64,000 nucleotides of DNA from Tellurirhabdus rosea (GTDB lineage: Bacteria; Bacteroidota; Bacteroidia; Cytophagales; Spirosomataceae), in assembly GCF_026278345.1 (NCBI RefSeq), contig NZ_CP111085.1, positions 2,430,001 through 2,494,000 of the forward strand, written 5' to 3'. Made by a program: the position numbers and the translations under genes. Shown one piece after another: positions 9,056-16,362 of this stretch; position 1 is the stretch's first letter; each line of letters opens with the position of its first letter. The notes under the pieces are model-generated. The model was given only the letters and a program-made list of their open reading frames with translations, made no database searches and had not been told where the DNA came from.

Positions 9056-10346
9056 GCAAGATCCCCATAACGAACCCGAACTGACGCCCGACGACCTGCG
9101 CCGTTACCGCGCCGGACTGCTCGACGCGGCGGAACGGCACCGGGTGGAACGGCTGCTGCTCCGCGAACCGCTTTACGACGAAGCGCTGGATGGTTTTGAG
9201 GCGCTGGCCCAAGCGGGCCGTCCGGTAAATCCGGCCTTGGCGGACCTGCGCCAGCGTCTTCACCGGCGAGTGGCCCAACCGACGAAGGAACGTCGGCTGC
9301 TGCCTGTCTGGTGGGCTATGGCGGCCTCCGTCTGTCTGCTGATCGGGGTTTACTTTTTCCTTTATCAGAAACCGGATGCTTCGCAGAACCAAGCCCGCCA
9401 GCACGAGCCGCGGCCCGAGCGGGCACCAGTTTCTCCGGCTCCGTCCGCCGGTCCACCGCCCGAAATAGCCCGACAGGCCGACCCGGACCAGCCGCGCGCC
9501 AAACGGAGCCGACAGCGTCCGGCCCGTTTCTCGGCCGAACGCATTGCCCGAAACGAAGCGCCGCCCGCCGGGTATCCGCGGGCCGATGCCGCGACTCCTT
9601 CGGCCGCTCCGACCCGGCCCGATAGCGGGATGCGGGATGCGGTAGTGATAGCTGATTCGCCCCAAAAAGAGGCCCGGTCGGCGGCTCCCAATGCGCTGAT
9701 GCCGCAAAAAGCGCCGCTTGCCGCCCGCAAGCTCGCCCCTCCAGCTGCCGGGCGGGCGCTTCAGGGCCGGATCGTGGACGGTCAGACGGGTCAGCCGCTG
9801 GCGGGGGTTGTCGTGACGCTGCCCGATAAACGACGGGGAACCGTCACGGATGCAGACGGCCGTTTTCAGCTTCCTGACAGTCTCACCGCCGGGACGCAAC
9901 TGACGGCGGGCATCCTCGGGTTCGAGACAAAATCGTTTACCCCGGCCGACTTGCGGGCGGGCGATGTAGCGTTGCAGCCGTCGGTTCAGTCGCTCAACGA
10001 AGTGGTGGTTACCGGCTACGGCACTCAGGCCCGAAAAGCCATTACGGGGGCTGTAACTCGTACAACGTCGCCAGCCAGCCAGCCTGAGGAGTTTCGCCAG
10101 TTTGTGCGGCAACATAAAAAAATGCCCGCTTCTGCGACGGAAGCGGGCATTTCGGGAACCGTCCGGCTGCGCTTTCGGGTGCGGAAAGACGGGCGTATCG
10201 GGCGCATCCGGGTAATCAGTGGGCTGGGCTACGGCTGCGACGAGGAAGCCGTTCGCCTGCTCCGCGAGGGACCTCGCTGGCAGCCTGCCAGCCGGAAAAG
10301 CAGGCCGGTGGCGGGCTGGGCCGAAGTCACGATTCCGTTTCCATAA
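9048..10346 (+). CDS. Anti-sigma-like membrane protein with regulatory-like and TonB C-terminal domains
   Basis: The ATG at 9048 gives 432 residues. Order: a cytoplasmic N-terminal part (1-80) with an L-T-x-D-D-L-R-R-Y-R-x-G-x-L motif seen in Bacteroidota sigma-coupled proteins, one transmembrane helix (about 85-106), a long Pro/Ala/Arg-rich periplasmic linker (107-235), a carboxypeptidase-regulatory-like domain (about 237-308), a SusC-style S-L-N-E-V-V-V-T-G-Y-G-T (about 315-326) and a TonB C-terminal-type domain (about 345-432). Coupling to the sigma gene suggests an anti-sigma or signal-relay role. No HxxxCxxC zinc motif is visible, so the anti-sigma call is inference. Confidence 0.8.
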   Translation: MSKQDPHNEPELTPDDLRRYRAGLLDAAERHRVERLLLREPLYDEALDGFEALAQAGRPVNPALADLRQRLHRRVAQPTKERRLLPVWWAMAASVCLLIGVYFFLYQKPDASQNQARQHEPRPERAPVSPAPSAGPPPEIARQADPDQPRAKRSRQRPARFSAERIARNEAPPAGYPRADAATPSAAPTRPDSGMRDAVVIADSPQKEARSAAPNALMPQKAPLAARKLAPPAAGRALQGRIVDGQTGQPLAGVVVTLPDKRRGTVTDADGRFQLPDSLTAGTQLTAGILGFETKSFTPADLRAGDVALQPSVQSLNEVVVTGYGTQARKAITGAVTRTTSPASQPEEFRQFVRQHKKMPASATEAGISGTVRLRFRVRKDGRIGRIRVISGLGYGCDEEAVRLLREGPRWQPASRKSRPVAGWAEVTIPFP

Positions 10347-10354
10347 GGTAATTT

Positions 10355-11542
10355 TCAGGAATAGGCCGGTCGGTATTCCACCGCATCGATGACCATTCTG
10401 GAAATAATTTCCCGCATAATTTCCGACGCTCCGCCGGCAATGGTGCCCACCCGGGCGTCGCGGTAGGCGCGGCAGATCGGGTAATCTTCGATGTAGCCGT
10501 AGCCGCCGAAATATTGCAAACACTTGTCGATGGTCCGCTTTTGCAGCTCGGAGGCGTGTAGCTTGGCCATCGAGCATTCCTTGACCACGGGCGCCCCCTG
10601 CGTAAAGAGCCAGCAGGTGTGGTAGACAAACTGCCGGGCGACCTCAATCTCGGTAGCCACGTCGGCGATAGTGTGCCGGACCGCCTGAAACTGGCCGATT
10701 TTTTTACCGAACGCCTGCCGCTCGTGCAGGTACTGCAACGTCCAGTCGAGGGCGAGCTGCGAACCGGAAACGGCCAGGACGGCGGCCACGAGCCGTTCGA
10801 GTTGCAGGCTTTCCATCAGGTAATAAAAGCCTCTGTTCTCCACCCCGATCAGGTTTTGGGCCGGAACGCGCACCTCGTCGAACCGGATTTCGGCGGTATC
10901 TGAGCTGTGCCAACCCATTTTGTTGAGCTTCGTGCGGGTGACGCCCGGACTGTCGAGGTCAACCACGAGCAGACTAACCCCAGCGGTGCCCAGTTCGGGG
11001 GCGGTTTTGACGGCCAGCGTGATGAAGTCGCCGTAGGTGCCGTTGCTGATGAAGGTTTTCGAACCGTTGATGAGGTAGTCTTCTTCGGCACCGGACGGCT
11101 GCCGCCGGGCCGTTGTCCGGATGGCCGACACGTCCGAGCCGGCATCGGGTTCGGTGATGCCGAGGGCGGCGACCTTCTCGCCGCGAATGGCCGGCACTAA
11201 GTACTTCTCCTTTAAAAATTCGCTTCCGGCCTTGGAAATGTGGTTGATAGCCATGTATTCGTGCACGCTGACGGCGGTCGTAAAGCCGCCCATGCCCGAG
11301 CGGGCCAGTTCTTCCAGGAATACGACCGAATACCAGAAATCCGCCTCGGCCCCACCGTATGTTTCGGGGAAAGGCAGGCCCAGATAGCCCAGTTCGCCCA
11401 TGCGCCGAAAAACGCTGGCCGGAATCCGCCGCTCACTTTCCCATTGTTCGGTGTTGGGGATTACTTCGGTTTCTATAAATTGCCGCGCCGTTTGACGGAA
11501 AAGCTCATGTTCGTCGGAAAAGTACAGGGAAGGCCGTTTCAT
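10355..11542 (-). CDS. Acyl-CoA dehydrogenase
   Basis: This 395-residue flavoenzyme would catalyse alpha,beta-dehydrogenation of acyl-CoA in fatty- or branched-acid breakdown, passing electrons to ETF. Visible motifs are the FAD-binding A-L-G-I-T-E-P-D-A-G-S-D-V, the R-Q-A-F-G-K-x-I helix, Q-Y-F-G-G-Y-G-Y and the C-terminal G-G-A-S-E-I-M-R-E-I. The L-Q-L-E-R-L-V helix carries a Glu at the position used as catalytic base by long-chain and isovaleryl-type enzymes, so I favour that branch. Stop codon lies 8 bp from the end of the convergent TonB-type gene. Confidence 0.92.
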   Translation of the reverse strand: MKRPSLYFSDEHELFRQTARQFIETEVIPNTEQWESERRIPASVFRRMGELGYLGLPFPETYGGAEADFWYSVVFLEELARSGMGGFTTAVSVHEYMAINHISKAGSEFLKEKYLVPAIRGEKVAALGITEPDAGSDVSAIRTTARRQPSGAEEDYLINGSKTFISNGTYGDFITLAVKTAPELGTAGVSLLVVDLDSPGVTRTKLNKMGWHSSDTAEIRFDEVRVPAQNLIGVENRGFYYLMESLQLERLVAAVLAVSGSQLALDWTLQYLHERQAFGKKIGQFQAVRHTIADVATEIEVARQFVYHTCWLFTQGAPVVKECSMAKLHASELQKRTIDKCLQYFGGYGYIEDYPICRAYRDARVGTIAGGASEIMREIISRMVIDAVEYRPAYS

Positions 11543-11754
11543 GTGTGGTTTTAGTCAAGATACCCTTGGCAAAATACCATAAACCGGTGATGAAACCAAC
11601 AACCGAAGGCCGAAGCCAGTGCGGCGAAGAAGCCAAAAACGTATAGACAGGCGGGGACACCGCGGCGGTACGCTCGTTTGTAAAAACATTTGCAGAAGAC
11701 CCGCGTTTTATCATGTGTTTACAAATTACCAATTAATTATACCTATCAAGCACC

Positions 11755-12399
11755 ATGAAGAAAGGATTGATAACTACATTTTGTTTACTGGCGCTGACGG
11801 TTTCGTCGGTGGTAGCGCAACAGCGGTGGAGCGCCGGTCCGCGTTTGGGTCTGAATCTCTCTACGGCCGTTGGCGATATTGATAACACCAAGCTGAAGCC
11901 GGGTCTGGTGGCAGGCGGATTTGTGATGTATAGCAGCGTAAATCACTTCGCCGTTTCGCTCGACGCGCTTTATTCGCAGCGCGGTTTCCGTTATAAGCAA
12001 ACGGACGCCCAAGGCGGCATCGACTACCGCCAGCGGGTCAACTACCTCGAACTGCCGTTGCTGTTCCGTTACTTCCTGAACCGGAGCGGCGATGTGCGTC
12101 CCAACATTTTCATCGGCCCCAACGTCGGTTTTCTGCTGGGGGCTAACCGGACCAACCCCGAAGCCAAAAACCGGGAGCTTTTCCGCAAAGCGGATTTCGG
12201 AGCCACGGCCGGCCTTGGCCTCAACTTCCGGGTCGGCCAGGCCCAGCGCCTGCACCTAGACGCCCGCTACACCTTCGGCCTCTCTGACATGACCCAGAAC
12301 GTGCCCCTGATTCCGGACAACCGCCCCGACGGCGTAGTCCGCAACTCCACCATCAATCTCACGCTGGGCTACGGCATCGGCATCGGCCGAAACTATTAA
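11755..12399 (+). CDS. PorT-like outer-membrane beta-barrel protein
   Basis: The ATG at 11755 gives 214 residues with a typical signal peptide (K-K-G-L-I-T-T..., cleavage after V-V-A-Q). The mature chain has alternating amphipathic strands, Gly/Asn-rich turns (G-P-R-L-G-L-N-L-S, F-I-G-P-N-V-G-F-L-L-G) and ends in a strand with aromatic terminal residue (I-G-R-N-Y), all typical of the small outer-membrane barrels annotated as porin family/PorT. Cargo or function is unknown. A long palindrome begins 3 bp past its stop. Confidence 0.85.
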   Translation: MKKGLITTFCLLALTVSSVVAQQRWSAGPRLGLNLSTAVGDIDNTKLKPGLVAGGFVMYSSVNHFAVSLDALYSQRGFRYKQTDAQGGIDYRQRVNYLELPLLFRYFLNRSGDVRPNIFIGPNVGFLLGANRTNPEAKNRELFRKADFGATAGLGLNFRVGQAQRLHLDARYTFGLSDMTQNVPLIPDNRPDGVVRNSTINLTLGYGIGIGRNY

Positions 12400-12402
12400 A
12401 GG

Positions 12403-12534
12403 AATTAAGAATTAAGAGTTAAGAGTTAAAAGCGGTCCGCCGCCGCGGTAAGGCTCCGCCCGGTCATAACGTGACTAAGCGGAGCCTTACCGCGGCGGCG
12501 GACCTCTTTTAACTCTTAACTCTTAATTCTTAAC
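12403..12534. repeat. Long palindrome between convergent genes, GCTCCGC apex
   Basis: Two arms of about 57 bp (12403-12459 and 12479-12534) are nearly perfect inverse complements around a 19-nt loop. The outer arm consists of near-tandem GTTAAGA/ATTAAGA words, the inner arm is a GC-rich CCGCCGCCGCGG block, and the apex is GCTCCGC/GCGGAGC. The right end supplies the TAA stop of the M28 peptidase gene. It could act as a bidirectional terminator. Confidence 0.92.
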
Positions 12535-14055
12535 TGAATAAAGGGCTTTTGCGGCGGCTTCGTATTTGTCGCCGGCGACCCATTGCGGGCGGGTCGGGCG
12601 GTTGGCAATCAGGCGGGCGGTGTAGGCGTAGGCCTGGCTGAATTTCTGGAGGTAGTTGAAATCAATCGTTTCCGGGTTGTCGGCGGCCTGGTGATAATAC
12701 TTGCCCAGCGCCTCGTCGAATTTGGTGAATCCCGGTGAGAAGGTCGGGGCCGGAACACCTTTGGCGGCGAAGCTGACGTTGTCGGAGCGGTCGAACAGGT
12801 TCTGCTCCGGGGCGGGATCGCCGAACACTTTCAGGCCGAAAGCTTTGGCGGCCGTTTCGATCTCCGTCTTCGCGCCCGTCCGGTCGAGTCCGACCACCGA
12901 AATCAGGGAGGTGTCGTTGTAACCCGCCCCGTCGATGTTCAGGTTGAAAACCGTCTGGTTCAGCGGAATGAGCGGATGTTCGGCGTAATACTTACTGCCC
13001 AGCATGCCCAGTTCCTCGCCGTTCAGGGCCAGCACCAGAACCGACCGTTTGGGCGGATTCGCCTTCAGGGTCCGGGCGGCGGAAAGCAGGGCGGCTACGC
13101 CCATCGCGTTGTCGCGGGCTCCGTTGAAAATGCTGTCGGCCTCGGTATACGGCTGTCCGCCTTTTTTCCCCATGCCGACATGGTCGAAGTGTGCCGACAG
13201 CACGACGTATTCGTTCTTCAAAGCCGGGTCCGTTCCTTCAACGACACCGCCCACGTTGACCGAATAAATGACCTGCTGCGCCCGGCCGGAGGTCTGGAAC
13301 GTCACCCGTTGGCTGCCGTCCTTGAACGCGGCCAGTTGATTTTTGCCGTTATCCGCCCACAGATGCGGCAGGGCAACCGGCATTTCCGGGCTGTTCATGA
13401 CGGACAGTTGTTCTCCGGCCAGAAAGCGGGTCACCAGGTTCCACGGGTAAGTACCACCCACGTACAGTTCCAGCAGCCCGGCGGCGCCTTTTTCGGCGGC
13501 CAGTTTCCGTTTCTGGGTCGAAGCGGCCAGCAATCCGCTGTTCCCCTTCACATCCGGGCCTCCCACCTGCGCAACCACCAGTTTGCCCCGGACATCGCGA
13601 CCGTTGTAGCCGTCGGCTCCTTCGGTGAGGCCGTAGCCGACGTAGACCGTTTCGGCGGTCAGGTTCGTGGCCGGACCCGCCATGACCATCATCTGGTTGC
13701 CCTGCCGCAGGGTGTCTTTTCCGGCAAGGAGCATCCCCGACGCGACGGATTTGGTCAGCAGGAACGGTATTTTCTGGTAAAAATCGGTTTGTCCGGCCGC
13801 GGGTTTCAGGCCCAGCGTGCGGTATTGCTCGGCAATGTAGCGGGCGGCGACCATGTTGCCCGGCTCGCCCGTGCGGCGGCCCTGCAACTCATCGGCGGCC
13901 AGAAAGCGGAGGTGTGTCTCGACCTCGCCCACGCTGATGGATTGTTCGGGCAGTGCCGCTGTTTTGGCCGGCTGGGCCTTTTTTTGCTGCGAAAAAGCCG
14001 GAAATACCGCCAGCAGCAGAGCGGCAAAGGTTACGTGCTTACGAAGTGTTTTCAT
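12523..14055 (-). CDS. M28 family zinc aminopeptidase, secreted, with PA domain
   Basis: This 510-residue exported protease begins with a signal peptide (M-K-T-L-R-K-H..., cleavage near A-F-S-Q). A PA-type insert occupies about 120-270. The co-catalytic zinc site is visible as S-A-H-F-D-H-V-G, G-A-R-D-N-A-M-G-V-A, N-G-E-E-L-G-M-L-G-S and N-I-D-G-A-G-Y-N-D. It would remove N-terminal amino acids from peptides in the periplasm. The last three residues (V-K-N) and the stop are encoded inside the arm of the palindrome at 12403-12534. Divergent from the thioredoxin-like gene. Confidence 0.92.
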   Translation of the reverse strand: MKTLRKHVTFAALLLAVFPAFSQQKKAQPAKTAALPEQSISVGEVETHLRFLAADELQGRRTGEPGNMVAARYIAEQYRTLGLKPAAGQTDFYQKIPFLLTKSVASGMLLAGKDTLRQGNQMMVMAGPATNLTAETVYVGYGLTEGADGYNGRDVRGKLVVAQVGGPDVKGNSGLLAASTQKRKLAAEKGAAGLLELYVGGTYPWNLVTRFLAGEQLSVMNSPEMPVALPHLWADNGKNQLAAFKDGSQRVTFQTSGRAQQVIYSVNVGGVVEGTDPALKNEYVVLSAHFDHVGMGKKGGQPYTEADSIFNGARDNAMGVAALLSAARTLKANPPKRSVLVLALNGEELGMLGSKYYAEHPLIPLNQTVFNLNIDGAGYNDTSLISVVGLDRTGAKTEIETAAKAFGLKVFGDPAPEQNLFDRSDNVSFAAKGVPAPTFSPGFTKFDEALGKYYHQAADNPETIDFNYLQKFSQAYAYTARLIANRPTRPQWVAGDKYEAAAKALYSVKN

Positions 14056-14259
14056 GAAATAGGAAACTTGCAGTATGCAAAGCTGTCGAAAAAAGCGGAG
14101 GAACGATAACCGTTCGTCATTTTGCCCGGTGGCCGCCCCAAAAGCCCATACCAGACCCGTCGGCCGGACGTTTTACCACTGAGCTATTTTGCTTATTTTT
14201 CCGAAAAAGGGAATGTTCCCTGCTTAGTTGACTCCTTGCTTAAGACTCTTTGTAACGAC

Positions 14260-14826
14260 ATGCAGAAACCGCTGACGCTCCTTCTGGCCCTATTCCTGAC
14301 CGCCCTGACCACGGCCAGCACCCCGGCCCAGACCGAAAAGCCGCCCAAAGGGGGCAAAATCAACTGGCTGACCATCGAACAGGCGTACGCGCTTTATCAG
14401 AAAACGCCCAAAAAATTTGTTATCGACGTGTATACCGACTGGTGCGGCTGGTGCAAAGTCATGGACCGCAATACGTTCCGGAATGCGGCCGTGGTGGACT
14501 ACGTCAACCGGAATTACTACGCGGTGAAGCTGAACGCCGAGCAGCGGGAAGACATCAGGCTGGGCAAGGATACGTTCCGGTTTGTGGACCAGGGCAACGG
14601 CCGCGGCTACCACCAGCTGGCGGCAAGCCTGATGAACAACCAGCTTTCTTACCCCACGACCGTTTTTCTCGACGAAAAAATGGGCATGATTCAGCCCGTC
14701 GCCGGGTATCTGGAGCCTACGGCCTTCCACCAGATCATCACCTTCATTGGCGGCAACCACCACAAGGCCGAACCGTTTGAGCAGTTCAAGGCGGGGACGT
14801 ACGTGAAGAGTTACGCGAAGAAATAA
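14260..14826 (+). CDS. Secreted thioredoxin-fold protein
   Basis: I choose the ATG at 14260 (188 residues) because a clear signal peptide follows (M-Q-K-P-L-T-L-L-L-A-L-F..., cleavage near T-P-A-Q). The active-site motif W-C-G-W-C-K-V-M-D sits about residue 60-68, preceded by F-V-I-D-V-Y-T-D, which is the thioredoxin beta strand. A cis-Pro region S-Y-P-T-T-V-F follows. It resembles the DUF255/thioredoxin-like periplasmic reductases common in Bacteroidota. It probably reduces disulfides in the periplasm; the substrate is unknown. Confidence 0.87.
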   Translation: MQKPLTLLLALFLTALTTASTPAQTEKPPKGGKINWLTIEQAYALYQKTPKKFVIDVYTDWCGWCKVMDRNTFRNAAVVDYVNRNYYAVKLNAEQREDIRLGKDTFRFVDQGNGRGYHQLAASLMNNQLSYPTTVFLDEKMGMIQPVAGYLEPTAFHQIITFIGGNHHKAEPFEQFKAGTYVKSYAKK

Positions 14827-14832
14827 GCCGAC

Positions 14833-15912
14833 TTACGCGGCCGTGCCCAGCGACCGCAGCATCTGGTAATGCGATTGCAGGGCCCGGCCGAAGGTCGGTT
14901 TGCGGTTGTACGGAATCCGGAATTCCTCGGCGGTCTGCCGCACAATTTTTGACAGACGGCGGTAGTGAATGTGCGAAATGGACGGGAACAGGTGGTGTTC
15001 GACCTGATAATCGAGTCCGCCGATGTACCACGACAACCACCGCGGGCAGCCGAAATTGGCCGTTGTTTCCAGTTGGTGAATCGCCCACGCGTTCGGAATG
15101 GAACCCTGCGCGTCGGGCATGGGCTGGTGCGCCCCTTCGACGATATGGGCCAGCTGAAAAACGATGCTCAGAATCAGTCCGGCGGTGAAATGCATCACGA
15201 CAAAGCCCAGCAGCCACTGCCCGAAGGTCAGGCTCGTGAGCCAGAGCGGCAAAACGGCCACCAGCAGCACATACACCACCTTACTGCTGAACAGCACCAA
15301 CAATTCGGCCCCGGTGAAGGGCTTGACCGGGCCTTTGCCCGCCAGCCGGTGGTATTTGATGGCTTGCCGGAAATCCTTGACGAAGAACGAAAACGTCATC
15401 AGGCCGTACAGGAAAAAAGCGTAGATGTGCTGAAAACGGTGATACCCCTTCCGTTTCTCGGTCGGACAAAGGCGCAGGAAATATTTCCCCGTAATGTCCT
15501 CGTCCATGTCGTGGATGTTGGTGTAGGTATGGTGAAGCGTGTTGTGCTGCACTTTCCAGTTCAGGACGTTGCCGCCCAGCAGGTAAAGACTTGCCCCCGA
15601 CACGGCATTGATCCAGGGGGTGGAGGAAAACGAGCCGTGGTTGGCATCATGCATAACGGACATGCCTACGCCCGCCGTGGCCACGCCCAGCAGCACCGCT
15701 ACGCCCAGCAGCGGCCATCCGGTCAGCAGATCACTCAGCACCAGCGCGTAGCAGCCCAGCAACAGGCCCAGCAGCACCACGCTCTTGCCCAGGATCGGCT
15801 TCCCCCCACATCGGGTTAGGTTTTGTTCCCGGAAATCGGCATCTACCCGTTCACGCAGCACCTGAAAAAAAACCGACTTGTCCTTGTTCACAAACTTTAC
15901 CCTTGTGTGCAT
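14833..15912 (-). CDS. Membrane fatty acyl-CoA / lipid desaturase
   Basis: This 359-residue integral membrane di-iron enzyme has the three histidine boxes H-D-A-N-H-G (about 86-91), H-N-T-L-H-H (about 122-127) and Q-V-E-H-H-L-F-P (about 305-312), with hydrophobic hairpins at about 45-85 and 190-260. The Q-x-x-H-H third box is characteristic of front-end/linoleoyl-CoA type desaturases; no cytochrome b5 fusion is present. It introduces cis double bonds into acyl chains. Its neighbour is a cold-shock gene upstream, consistent with membrane adaptation to temperature, but a terminator separates them, so co-transcription is unlikely. Confidence 0.92.
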   Translation of the reverse strand: MHTRVKFVNKDKSVFFQVLRERVDADFREQNLTRCGGKPILGKSVVLLGLLLGCYALVLSDLLTGWPLLGVAVLLGVATAGVGMSVMHDANHGSFSSTPWINAVSGASLYLLGGNVLNWKVQHNTLHHTYTNIHDMDEDITGKYFLRLCPTEKRKGYHRFQHIYAFFLYGLMTFSFFVKDFRQAIKYHRLAGKGPVKPFTGAELLVLFSSKVVYVLLVAVLPLWLTSLTFGQWLLGFVVMHFTAGLILSIVFQLAHIVEGAHQPMPDAQGSIPNAWAIHQLETTANFGCPRWLSWYIGGLDYQVEHHLFPSISHIHYRRLSKIVRQTAEEFRIPYNRKPTFGRALQSHYQMLRSLGTAA

Positions 15913-15927
15913 TGGCCTTATAAGAAA

Positions 15928-15948
15928 AAAGGGCTTTAAAAGCCCTTT
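15928..15948 (-). terminator. Intrinsic terminator after the cold-shock gene
   Basis: AAAGGGCTTT (15928-15937) and AAAGCCCTTT (15939-15948) form a hairpin. Read on the minus strand it is followed by six T residues. It sits 40 bp after the cold-shock stop and just before the desaturase start. Confidence 0.85.
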
Positions 15949-15987
15949 GATGATTCGTAACGAATTCTGTATCTGACTTCCGGCCGT

Positions 15988-16179
15988 TTAGGCAAGTTGT
16001 ACCTTTACAGCGTTCAGACCTTTACGGCCCTGTTCTACTTCGAACGTTACCTCATCGTTCTCGCGAACCTGATCGATCAGGCCGGAAGCGTGCACGAAGA
16101 TGTCTTCTGCTGAGTCCGCAGATTTGATGAAACCAAATCCTTTGGTTTCATTGAAGAATTTAACAACTCCTTTTTTCAT
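15988..16179 (-). CDS. Cold-shock domain protein (CspA family)
   Basis: This 63-residue protein is a single cold-shock OB-fold. RNP-1-like K-G-F-G-F-I and RNP-2-like I-F-V-H motifs are visible, followed by V-T-F-E-V-E-Q-G-R-K-G. It binds single-stranded RNA/DNA and melts secondary structure. The length is typical. It is a single gene with its own terminator downstream. The AT-rich 180 bp upstream (16180-16362) would hold its promoter and 5' leader. Confidence 0.96.
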   Translation of the reverse strand: MKKGVVKFFNETKGFGFIKSADSAEDIFVHASGLIDQVRENDEVTFEVEQGRKGLNAVKVQLA

Positions 16180-16362
16180 TACTTTTTTTATGTATTTCCG
16201 GAAGGTACGGCTTTACAGCATTAAGACCTAGCAATCAGGAATTTATTTAGTAAAAAAGATGAACAGGATGCCTGAAAGGCCGAAAAGGGCCGAAGCACCG
16301 CCAGCGAAAAACCAGCGAAGCCCCGACCCTTTCCGGTACGTAATAAATTGAAATTTAACTAC

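Noticed and set aside
14122-14259. N-terminal extension of the thioredoxin-like protein
   Set aside because: The in-frame extension precedes a perfect signal peptide starting at 14260 and overlaps the tRNA-like stretch; it is not protein-like.
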